Position numbers and translations under genes: made by a program | Assembly (NCBI RefSeq): GCF_004379255.2 | Contig: NC_056045.1 | Span: 9,451,593-9,515,592, forward strand | DNA length: 64,000 nt | Origin: Salvia splendens | Taxonomy: Eukaryota > Streptophyta > Magnoliopsida > Lamiales > Lamiaceae | Reading direction: 5' to 3' | Shown here: piece after piece, positions 37,994 to 48,016 of the stretch | Position numbering within the stretch: position 1 is the first letter of the stretch | Layout of the letters: the number at the start of each line of letters is the position of its first letter | Notes under the pieces: generated by a model | What the model saw: only the letters and a program-made list of their open reading frames with translations | Database searches by the model: none | Told to the model about the DNA's origin: nothing

Positions 37994-38866
37994 ATGGGAG
38001 ACAGAACAGAGTTAGAGAGGCTTCAAGCCACAGTCAAGTTGTTGATGGATGAGAGAGAGGCGGAAAGGGCTGCCCGCGAGGCGCAAGAAAAGAAGGATAA
38101 GGAGAGAGTGCACGTGATGCACATGTTCAATCACGGGAATATGATTACTTTTCCCGAAGGCCCTCCATTGATGCTAACAATTTTGAGCTGCGAATGCCCC
38201 TTATTCAAAGGGTTAAGCAGTTTCCTTTTGCAGGCACGGCCACAAAAGATGCCAACCGCCACATCTCGAAGTTCGTAGAGATTGCTACCACGCTCAAATT
38301 AAATGGTTTCAATGATGACGCCATTAGGGTAAGACTCTTTCCCTTTTCTTTGATTGATTCTGCTAAAGAGTGGTTTGAGTGTCTGCCCACAGAGCAAGTC
38401 TTTACGTGGAAGGATATAGTGACTGCCTTCCTCGACAACTACTACCCGCCAGGCACAATTTTGAAGCTCAAGAGCGAGATCTTCCAATTCATGGAAGGCC
38501 ACGACGAGCCCCTCTATGAGGAGGTTTCTCGTTTCAAAGGCTTACTCCGCAAGTGCCCCAACTACGGTTTCACCGTGGACCATCAGGTAGGGATCCTATA
38601 TAATGGCTTTAACGAAAATAATTTATGCTATGTTGGATTCATGGGCCAATGGGGGATTCTTAAGGAAGAGTGGACCGGATGCCATAGCAGTGATAGAGGA
38701 GTTCGCCACCAATATCAGAGGGTGGTCGAAAGAGAGGTACAACTCAAGGAGAGTAGCAGCCATAGAGGAGGCCGAAGAGAGTTGTTTTGCTAAGGAATTG
38801 GCCGAGCTTAGAGTTCGGGTTGACCAAATGGACACATCTAGAAGAGAGTTCTTCACGCTTGAGTGA
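37994..38866 (+). pseudogene. Retrotransposon gag pseudogene (Athila-like)
   Basis: The frame opens MGDRTELERLQATVKLLMDE, with an Arg/Glu-rich coiled-coil-like start. A missing base near 38170 shifts the frame within PPLDANNFELR. The following frame carries the retrotransposon gag domain (RLFPFSLIDSAKEWFECLP, then FLDNYYPPGTI). A second frameshift near 38615 separates GFNENN from the next block (DSWANGGFLRKS). The gene ends against LTR sequence at about 38853, so protease, reverse transcriptase, RNase H and integrase are gone. Confidence 0.85.
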
Positions 38867-39405
38867 TACATTCAGTGATGATTTAATATAACTTGCTACA
38901 TAATCGTGAGAGGAGGTTGGCGAGTTAGATCCACTTAATAGACACTACAATTATCTTCCTTTAAAACGGCACTGTTAATTGAGAGTGATGACTTTTTAAG
39001 GGTAGGAGCTTTTACGAGTTACGTATTTAGGATTGACAACCATAATGTTTGTAATCAACGTTTGTATCGCATGAGCATAAACTAGGTGACTCGTTCTAAC
39101 TGTGCTAAGGTGTTGTAGTTGGAATTTGTATAACTATAATTGTGAAAGCATATCCCTGAAATTCTCTTATCTCTATACTTTTATCTCCGTGGTTATTTGC
39201 AATTAGTTGTTTCTTTGCTTTTAAAAGTTCTTTGTTTTCAAAAATTCTCAAAACTTTTGGTTTTCCAAATAGTGATTGAGTTTTAGTAGAATATAGATAG
39301 TCTGTGTTTGTTTTCCCCGTGATCGATATCGGTACTAACCTTTAGCTATACTATTCCTACTCTGTATACTTGCAGGTATTTATAATGCTAATAAAAAGTG
39401 CATCA
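38853..39405 (+). repeat. Partial 3' LTR of the Athila-like element
   Basis: It matches 37285-37756 of the 5' LTR, starting TTCACGCTTGAGTGA and ending AAAAAGTGCATCA. It holds one extra segment of about 70 bp (38920-38985) missing from the 5' copy. The join to gag shows a large internal deletion that removed pol and the start of this LTR. Confidence 0.85.
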
Positions 39406-40132
39406 TTGTGTTACAAGACTCATTATCCAATCGTTTATAAGCATCAGGGAATAATTTTCTTCGAGTGCTTGCCAAATTTTCAGCTAAAGGTGATGAGGCC
39501 GACCCACTAGCTTCACCACAAGGTGAGGATGGACCAATTCCACGTTGAGGTAATGGTCGTGGCCTAGATATGGGGACTATGGTATCAGAAATGACAACCA
39601 TTCCGGTATTATTCTCGTTCTTCACCTCTTCCATACCAAATAGCATCGCCATCCTGGGATAATCAATGTCACCTGCGTAGTAGTACGCTGCGGTCAACTT
39701 ATTTTTCTGAGGATTAATTTCAGTCAACAGTTTATCGTTGGAATGTATCACACGACAATTACATATTGATATAACATTTCTCAACAATCATATGCACTTA
39801 CCTTTAACAGGTCTCTAGCAAACTAATTGTGGTTTATTGCATATCCCAATAGACGTCGTGGGTATGCCGATTGAGCTTGAATGCAAGGAAGCGCTGCTCA
39901 AAAAACTGGAACCTATCGTAGAGCTTGAGCCATGAGTTTGACACACCAATTTCAGATTTAATGGACTCGACGGGGGCTCCTCGAGAATGGGGATAGGGAT
40001 GGGGATGATGGTGCCACTTCATCGGGCTATGTTCTTTGCCCGAACAATGACGGACAATCGCAGCGAATCGACCTCGACCGACCATTTGGCCATATAGAAA
40101 AAGGTTCTTTGTCGTGGGATGTTGCTGCTCAT
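39406..40132 (-). pseudogene. Myb/SANT-like gene fragment (minus strand)
   Basis: A possible start lies at ATG 40132 (MSSNIPRQRTFFYMAKWS). The frame is then broken. A later block (DRFQFFEQRFLAFKLNRHTH) and, after a gap, AYYYAGDIDYPRMAMLFGME and TRRKLFPDAYKRLDNESC match the C-terminal half of plant Myb/SANT-like proteins, which carry a similar LFGMDDV block. The C-terminus is cut by the Athila-like LTR at 39405. It is not the same copy as the one at 29491-30690, because the strand is opposite. Confidence 0.5.
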
Positions 40133-41940
40133 TTTTTGTTTGTGATTTGATTTGCCAAGTGGATGGTTTTAAAGGTGGACAACGACAAAGAATTGGTACT
40201 AGAAAACCCATTGAGAGTGGTACTAGAAAACCCTATGTGTAAAAGCTCAAACCACATTTTCCATGTGATTTTAGGTTAAGCTCCATGCATGGTTGGAGGA
40301 ACCCGTGAGTGTGGTAATATTACCTATTTCTCATATTTTTGTCCATTTGCATATGTACTTCATGAAAAGAACAACCTTTGCGTGATTCTTTAAACAAAAT
40401 TCAACCTTTATAAACTCTACTTACGAGTTGATTCTATGTTAGTTTGCTAATGTTGATAAATTGAAGGATTTCGGCAACAACTCCCAAATTCTACATCTAC
40501 ACGCAACTGTTATACCTCTGCTTAGAGCATCTCCAGTGAGCGGATGTCCCACTCGGACATCCACTAGGACATCCCAAAAACACCTCCTGCCACGTCACTA
40601 GGACTTCCCATCCCACTGCCACGTCACTAGGACATCCCCTGCACAATCCGCCCTTCCCATTGCCTTTCCCACTAGGACTTCCCCGCAATAAAAAAAAATT
40701 ACAATAATGTAATTACGTAAAAACGGAATTATAATTTTGACACGGAATACGGGAAAGCAAAATACGGGCAAAAATATATAGTCATAAAACATAAAAAAAA
40801 CATAGTTAGAAAAAAAACAAAATACATAGTCATTCAAAAAAAGAAAAATACATAGTCCAATATCCCCGGCTCACTCCGCGCTGTCCTCGTCGCCCGTGTC
40901 GCCCCCGTCGGTCGATATCTTCTGGGAGAGCAGGGGCCTCCGATTGGACCTCGAACGACCCGTTGCTGCTTCCCCTAGCCCTCCGCTGCGCAGCCTTTTG
41001 CCCAACCGGGCGACGACAGCGGCGAGAGTCTGATTGAGGTAGCGGGGACACTTCGTCGGCTTCTGGGAGCTCGTGCGAACCAGCATTGCTGCTGTATTCA
41101 CCTGAAGCGTTGATCTTCATCCGCTTCGCCCAGCCCGATTCGACTCCCCCACAAAACTTTGGGGAATCCTTCACCACGAGAAAGGCCTCCCACTGATCGA
41201 ATTGTTTGAACTTCAAGGCTCTGTCGGGGTACTGAGCAAAGGCACGGTTCCGGACATCCTCCTCGGACATACCGCTGCTTTCCTGGCGGAGATTGTTTTG
41301 GTAGAGGCCCGCAAATCGACTAAGCTTAGGCCTCAACCGCTCCCACTATTTCCGGCACTGTTCGGGAACGCGATGCTTCGCCCCAGCCGGTTTGTGTGTG
41401 TAGTAGGCTTCAGCGATGCGATACCACAGTCTGTCAATATGTTAGTTGGCAACGACATAGGGATCCTCGACTACTGAAACTCAAGCCTTCGCAAGCGCGA
41501 CATTTTCCCACGGGCTCCAAACCGTCCTCTTTCCCGTCTCATCCTCATCCTCCTCCTCCGCCACCGTTTGCGAGGAAGAGCCCGGGGCTTTCCCCTTGCC
41601 CTTGCCACGTCCCTTCCCCCTGCCTGGAGTCTCCCTTACTGGAGATAGCCCCAACTCCTCTAAAGAGAAAGTTTCCAAGCTGGTGAACTGAGTCTCCGGA
41701 ACATAAGTGGAGGGGGTATCAGTAGACAGCATATCGATAACTGGCCGATAGACATCGTCCGCTTGTGGGCCCCTGCCACCCCCTCCCCCCATCATATTTG
41801 GGGTCATGCCCCCCATCGCCATCCCCAGCCACGACATCATCATATTTGGGGTCATGCCCCCCATCCCCATCCCCGCCATCATCCCCGGCATCATCATATT
41901 TAGGGTCATGCCCCCCATCCCCGCAGCCCTGGGCATCATA

Positions 41941-44043
41941 TAGTGTTGCCCACGGTTCCAAAACCGTCGGTTCCGGTTCAGAACCGCCGGTTCCGGTTTT
42001 GTCGAAGTCGGAACCGGAACCGGACCGTGAGGCTATTTCACGGTTCCAGTTCCGGTTCGAAAACCGCCGGTTCCGGTTCCGATTCGGAACCGCCGGTTTT
42101 CTGGCGGTTTACACGGTTCTGGTTTGAAAACCGGCGGTTTCGCGGTTCGATTTTTTTAAAAATTAGAAATTTGGACTTATACAATAAATTGGAACAAAAC
42201 AATGGATAATTTAAATTGAAATAAGACGAATAAGGTGAAAATGATATCAATTTTATTGAATTTGAGTTGTAATGGACAACGATACATTACAATTTACAAT
42301 ACATATACAAGTATACAACATACAATAATGTAATATAAATTTGAAATTTGGACTTATACAATAAATTGGAACAAGACAATGGATAATTTAAATTGAAATA
42401 AGATGAATAAGATGAAAATGATATCAATTTTATTGAATTTGAGTTGTAACGGACAACGATACATTGCAATTTACAATACATATACAAGTATACAACATAC
42501 AATAATGTAATATAAATTTGAAATTTGGACTTATACAATAAATTGGAACAAGACAATAGATAATTTAAGTTGAAATAAGACGAATAAGATGAAAATGATA
42601 TCAATTTTATTGAATTTGAGTTGTAACGGACAACGATACACTACAATTTACAATACATATACAAGTATACAACATACAATAATGTAATATAAATTTGAAA
42701 TTTGGACTTATACAATAAATTGGAACAAGACAATGGATAATTTAAATTGAAATAAGATGAATAAGATGAAAATGATATCAATTTTATTGAATTTGAGTTG
42801 TAACGGACAATGATACATTGCAATTTACAATACATATACAAGTATACAACATACAATAATGTAATATAAATTTGAAATTTGGACTTATACAATAAATTGG
42901 AACAAGACAATGGATAATTTAAGTTGAAATAAGACGAATAAGATGAAAATGATATCAATTTTATTGAATTTGAGTTGTAACGGACAACGATACATTACAA
43001 TTTACAATACATATACAAATATACAACATACAATAATGTAATATAAATTTGAAATTTGGACTTATACAATAAATTGGAACAAGACAATGGATAATTTAAA
43101 TTGAAATAAGATGAATAAGATGAAAATGATATCAATTTTATTGAATTTGAGTTGTAACGGACAACGATACATTACAATTTACAATACATATACAAGTATA
43201 CAACATACAATAATATAATATAAATTTGAAATTTGGACTTATACAATAAATTGGAACAAGACAATGAATAATTTAAATTGAAATAAGACGAATAAGATGA
43301 AAATGATATCAATTTTATTGAATTTGAGTTGTAACGGACAACGATACATTACAATTTACAATACATATACAAGTATACAACATTATATAATAGAAATGTA
43401 GAAATATGGAACAATATATATTTTATTGTTTAAGCAATTGAGAAAGAAAGACAACTTATAGAACTACGAGAACAAGTATAAGTGTATAACAATGCGTAAT
43501 AAGAGTAGCACTTGAGTAATTAAATGGAAGCACAATAGCATAAATGATAAATTGGAGACAAAGAGAGAGAATTGAGAGATTGAAGAGAGAAACTCTTATT
43601 AACACACGAGTGGGGTGAATGTAAATGAGGATAGATTGGGGTATTTATAGATAAAAATGGGGGGAAAATGGAAGAATTCGAATTTGAAATCTGAAAAAAA
43701 AATTTGAATTTTTGGAAAAACCGACGGTTTTTGGCGGAAAACCCCCGGAACCGCCGGATTTCACGGTTAACCGGCGGTTAACCGCCGGTTTCCGGTCCAA
43801 AAACCGCCGGAACCAGCCGGTTTTCACTCTCGAAAAGCTGCCCTCCCCGATGCCTTGGTTTCCGCGCCCGAACCGGCGGTTCATCTGGTTAACCGGCGGT
43901 TAGGTGACGGTTCCGGTCCGAAAAATCTTGAACTTGAACCGGACCTCGACCCGAATTGCGACGGTTCCGGTTCGAGGAAATCGCCACGGTTCCGGTTCGC
44001 CGGTTAACCGCCGGAACGGAACCGGAACCGGTGGGCATCTCTA
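41941..44043. mobile_element. hAT-type non-autonomous element in Harbinger ORF1
   Basis: The left end TAGTGTTGCCCACGGTTCC pairs with the right end read back as TAGAGATGCCCACCGGTTCC. A perfect 8-bp duplication GCATCATA lies at 41933-41940 and 44044-44051. Both subterminal regions are packed with GGTTCCGG/AACCGCCGG motifs. The centre is a 177-bp tandem array, and a minus-strand TATA-like box lies at about 43640. Confidence 0.93.
42150..43390. repeat. 177-bp tandem array
   Basis: The TAATATAAATTTGAAATTTGG anchor starts at 42331, 42508, 42685, 42862, 43039 and 43216, exactly 177 bp apart each time, giving about seven copies with partial ends. The copies are more than 95 percent alike by eye. Because 177 is 59 codons, the same minus-strand frame recurs in each copy and gives two 105-codon shadow frames. 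Confidence 0.95.
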
Positions 44044-44370
44044 GCATCATACCACCCATCCCACTCATCCAATTGTACATATAAGGGGACATCATCCCAC
44101 CCATTCCACCCATCCCTGACATTGTCGGAACTGTTGTCGCATTTCCGCTAATGTTTCCCTCCAGGTCGATGGGAAACGCCGGAGTCTGCGACTAGCTCGT
44201 GGCAGGGGAGTTCCTATCGTTCTCCATTAAGTAGAAATGAAATTTGTAGTAAAAGAAGAGAGAAACTTGTTAACACAAGTGGTGCGAATGAAATGAAGTT
44301 CAACGAGCCGTATATATAGAGTTTAAAAAAAAAATTAATTACCGGACGTCCGCCATTGGAGATGCTCTTA

Positions 44371-45270
44371 GCCTCAATTGCGTACCAAGAACATGAATCT
44401 GAGGGATTTCCCTTCGTAAGTAATGAAGCATTCATAGGCTTCGTTTGATTGTGGTTTATTAGTGGCATGTTCTAATAGATTAACTTTGATTAATTAATAT
44501 TGATCTATATAAGATGCAAAGGTAATTAGCTTTCCATTGTTTTATCGGTACATGAATATAACACCCGCATTCTGTGTGGCTGTTAAGGATGGCGAATTCT
44601 CTGCTCTTTGGTAATACTAAACTATGGGCGTTATCAAATTACATAAGTTGATAAACTTGGTAACATTTTTAATGTATCATTCATGTTAAACCAAAAACAA
44701 CACCGTGAATGGATTCGTTTGCATGGTGCGGATTTACCATCACGATGTGAACTTCGAATACTGTTGGGCATAAGGTATTTCACCAGGTTCACAGTGATCG
44801 ATCGCGAATGCTACTTCGACCGAGATTGGTGTCTATTCTTGCGCTACAATCCAAACATGAAAAGTTGGTTTCCTAGTTGGAGCCAATTGGTCCACCTCCA
44901 GTAATTTCTCGTCAACCTCCTTCTTTCGTCGCCCCCATCTGTTAGAAGGCAGTGGGAAAACGTGCTAAAAATTTCAGCCTGCCTTTTTCTTCTGCGAAAA
45001 GTCTGTCTTGCAAAAACTCCCTCTTTCAAATGAATTGAAGAATCAAATACTTAGGGCAAAGTTGGGGGCAGTGTAACCTAATATGGGTGGGCCATTTTGA
45101 TACATATCGCAGCCAAATATGAAGATACGCTAACAGCATAAAGGCCTCCATAACTCAAGCCTTTGTTTTTTTCATCATCAACTAACAGACAAAACACCAA
45201 CAATGGATGGTTAGCAGCCACTAAATGACCTATCATACAGACCAAACACACCATAACTAGATTATAAATA
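44371..45270. other. Right flank of the Harbinger element
   Basis: No clear gene. A 73-codon open frame at 44683-44904 has no family I know. ACACACCA-TAA at 45246-45256 may be the right end of a larger PIF-type element. Confidence 0.35.
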
Positions 45271-45583
45271 CTCTATCCGTCCTCCAACAATGGTCCACTT
45301 TAGTTCCAGCACAGGTTTTAAGAAATGTAAAAGAAATTGAGTTGAAAAAGTTAATGGAATATGACTCTCACTTTTATATATTAGTTTTAGAGTAATTGTC
45401 AATTTTGGTCATAAACATATGGCTAAAATACGAACTTTGTCCAAAACATTTACTTTTTGAAAAACAAGTCCATAATATATTAGTTTTATAATAAAATTAA
45501 GTGAAATAAGTTAGTGTAATGTGTGATCTACTTACCATTTACTGTAAAAAAAAGTGAAAGTGGACAATTAATGGGGGACGGAC
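45271..45583. mobile_element. Stowaway-like MITE, degraded
   Basis: The left end CTCTATCCGTCCTCC pairs with GGGGGACGGA at about 45573-45583 and again with GAGGGACGAA near 45610. TA precedes the left end. It is AT-rich and non-coding. Confidence 0.55.
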
Positions 45584-46279
45584 AAAAATGGCAAAAGTGG
45601 ACAATTAATGAGGGACGAATGGACAATAATAAATCTAATTCTCTTAGGCTTATTTCTTCATTAACCAGTCTACTAGTCGTCAAATCTTTGATCCACTTGG
45701 ATGTGATTAAATTAATGCATCTTGTACTGCTTATTCCTTCATCTTCAATGAACTTCTTAGCTAATTCTTGATTTAACATATCATGACTTCTTGGCTCGGC
45801 TTCTCGTGACTGGTCCAACAACCACTGCAAATTGTGATCTTTTAGCTGCATCACTTGTGCCCATTTGCCCAGCCTTTATACTCCTTTGCTGAGGGCTGAT
45901 TAGTGGTTTCTGGAACTCTTTGTGCACAACATATAAATTCAACAATCAAATTTTAACAAATTCGCATACGACTATAGTTTCAGCCAATTGAGTGCAATTC
46001 TAAAATGCCTAACACCACACAAAATTTCTAAGATACCTCATCAAGTTAATCAACACACTTCACTGCCAATAAAAGCGCGCAACTGGCGGAGTGCGTGGTG
46101 CGCCAACTCTCTCTCTTTCTCAACACCAGCTCGTCGTCGTCTCGGCGAGACGAGATGTACACGTTGGCAAGTTGCGTTACGGATACCCTAACAACAAAAG
46201 TCTCTCTCCCAAATATATACTCCCTCTGTCTCATTAAATATGCAACATTTGGTTTTCGGTACGAGATTTTATGTAGTGT

Positions 46280-46843
46280 CAGTGGCGGATCCAGGATTTT
46301 CGGTATGGGGTACGATAATATTATACCGATTTGGAGCATCAGAATCGATCTTTTATCCTCAGTTTAATATGCTAGTATTATTTTTTCAGTAAGATGACTC
46401 ACTATCTAAACAATGATAATAATGGGAAATTACAAAAATAAATAAACTATAAAAAAATTTAAACACTTTAAAAAATTTAATGCATGACAAATAGACAATA
46501 TAAAAAGTTAAATATATCAAAAGCATTAAATTTTATAAGAAAATAATGAAAAGATTACAAAATTTATTATTTTAACAGAATATTTAAAAAATTGATATAA
46601 TAAAAATTAGAGGCATTTTATATTTTAAATGAATTAGTAATTGGTAAAATCATAAATTAATATCAGAAGAGTAGGAAGTTATAAAATGCCACTATTGGGA
46701 CTCAAACCCACGCCTAGACGTTGAGTGGCGAGAATTCTACCAGTAGGCCATTCAAGTCATACGTATAAAAAGGATATTCTAAATTATTATTATGAATATT
46801 TGGGGTATAATTGTACCCTAGTTTTATTCTCCCTCCGCCACCG
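46280..46843. mobile_element. hAT-type MITE with a tRNA-like segment
   Basis: The left end CAGTGGCGGA pairs with the right end TCCGCCACCG, and TGTAGTGT is perfectly duplicated at 46272-46279 and 46844-46851. The element is 564 bp and AT-rich in the middle, with no transposase. Confidence 0.92.
46690..46755 (-). pseudogene. tRNA-Gly-like segment inside the hAT MITE
   Basis: On the minus strand TGGCCTACTGG (46740-46750) fits the RNA polymerase III A box. TAGAATTCTCGCC matches the anticodon-arm start of plant tRNA-Gly. GGTTTGAGTCCC (about 46697-46709) is a B box with one mismatch. The cloverleaf is not fully conserved, so I call it a tRNA-derived fragment. Confidence 0.55.
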
Positions 46844-47391
46844 TGTAGTGTTTGTATTTTGAATTAATGAAGAGCAAGTAAAGTAAGAGAGAATGTTGTT
46901 TCTATTTTTAAAAACGTTTCATTTTTAATGAGACAAACAAAAAAGGAAAACATTTTATTTTTAGAAGAAAACGTTTTATTTCTAATGGGACAGAAGGACC
47001 AGTCCATTTTGCTATCTATATGCAACACCATATTCGCTCTCGTCCACTATCAAACCATCATTTCTGTCCCATCTCTGTCGCTAGAGTTTGAGAGAAGATT
47101 TCATAGTTGAACCATATATGATACTTTATCAAGAAAAATTTCAAGGAAAGGAAGAGAATAGCTAGCATTAATTACTATGATTAAGATAGTTGTAGGATAT
47201 TATGAAATTATTATTTTTGGTTGCTTAATTAAGAAAAAAAGAAGATTTTGTTTTTTCCCATTTGTGTAACGAAGCATAATTTCTGTGCGTACTTCATTAT
47301 TTTGCATGTACTTTTCGAATATAAAGCATATTAATCATGAGTACACAAGGAACTACGTACGAAATTGATGGATCTGTATCAAATGATTAAT

Positions 47392-47567
47392 GATGTTTTA
47401 TAAAATAACCATTAGTACACCAAGAATACAAATCCATCAATTTTGTTTACGAGTACCAAGCAATTAATTACTTCCTTCGTCCCAAGAAAGATGTTTTATA
47501 AAATAACCATTTGTACGCCGGAATACAAATCCATCAATTTTGTTTACAAGTACAAAGCAATTAATTA
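47392..47567. repeat. 98-bp direct duplication
   Basis: GATGTTTTATAAAATAACCA at 47391 recurs at 47489, and AATACAAATCCATCAATTTT follows in both. It directly precedes the mariner left end. Confidence 0.8.
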
Positions 47568-47620
47568 GTACTCCCTCCGTTTCGCCATAGTTGAGTCATT
47601 TTACCATTTCGAGAAGTTTA

Positions 47621-48016
47621 TGTTGGAATATAGAAGATATGTTGGAGGATTAATTTGACTTGGAGGAAATATTTAGGAGAATAATTTTGGTAAAATATAT
47701 GAGAAATATATTGATGTGGGGAATACTCTCTTTTACACACTACACACTCTTATTTTGTTGTAAACCCAATACATCATGGTAATTGCCAATTTATAGCTAA
47801 CTATGTCGGTTATACTAGCCGACATTCACAAACTAGAATATTCTAGCTAGTACTTAATTAATTTACTAATTCAAGTTGCCATGCAACTTTTACTCTTCTC
47901 GAATCCTCCAGCACACATCACCATATTTAATTCCTAATTAACATAGTCTCAACTCTTCTAGGTTCTTCTCCATGTCGGTCGAGTCTTGATTTTTAAATCA
48001 AGTTTATTTTTCAACA
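47621..48016 (-). repeat. 3' LTR of the Copia element
   Basis: 396 bp, TGTTGGAATATAG to TTTTTCAACA, next to a polypurine tract at about 48016-48026 (minus strand). It is the same length as the other LTR. Confidence 0.95.

Larger units (their letters stand above)
40830..44227 (-). pseudogene. Harbinger ORF1 (Myb/SANT-like) pseudogene, split by a hAT insertion
   Basis: The gene opens at ATG 44227 (MENDRNSPATS), hits a TAG at once, and continues into a Met/Gly-rich stretch (SGMGGMGGMMSPYMYNW). It is interrupted by the element at 41941-44043 and resumes at 41932 (GMGGMTLNMMMPGMMAGMG). The conserved block WSPWENVALAKA is followed by TGA where relatives have Trp, then continues VSVVEDPYVVANQHIDRLW and FAGLYQNNLRQESSGMSEED. 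It ends near 40830. Two nonsense codons plus the insertion make it non-functional. Confidence 0.85.
40525..44367 (-). mobile_element. PIF/Harbinger element carrying ORF1 only
   Basis: Ends GAGCATCTCCAGTGAGCGGA and, read back from the right, GAGCATCTCCAATGGCGGAC; TTA lies at 40522-40524 and 44368-44370. It is 3843 bp, of which 2103 bp is a later hAT-type insertion. No DDE transposase is present, so it would depend on one supplied elsewhere. Confidence 0.92.
46220..46999. mobile_element. Stowaway-like MITE split by a hAT MITE
   Basis: The left end CTCCCTCTGTCTCATTAAA is followed by about 60 bp and then the hAT insertion. The remainder ends TCTAATGGGACAGAAGGAC at about 46981-46999, the inverted partner. 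The intact element would be roughly 210 bp. Confidence 0.65.

Noticed and set aside
41765..42209. Pro/Ser and Arg/Phe-rich frames
   Set aside because: The first is complement to the Met/Gly-rich ORF1; the second reads GGTTCCGG repeats of the hAT end.
42287..42958. Two near-identical 105-codon Tyr/Ser/Leu-rich frames
   Set aside because: They arise from the 177-bp array, whose period is a multiple of three.
44683..44904. 73-codon frame with a protein-like composition
   Set aside because: No family recognised, no exon structure and flanked by transposon remains; too weak to call a gene.
45528..45854. 108-codon minus-strand frame
   Set aside because: It overlaps a MITE end and shows no known domain.
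46690..46755. Functional tRNA-Gly gene
   Set aside because: Boxes are present, but the B box has a mismatch and the arms do not all pair, and it lies within a MITE; kept only as a tRNA-like fragment.
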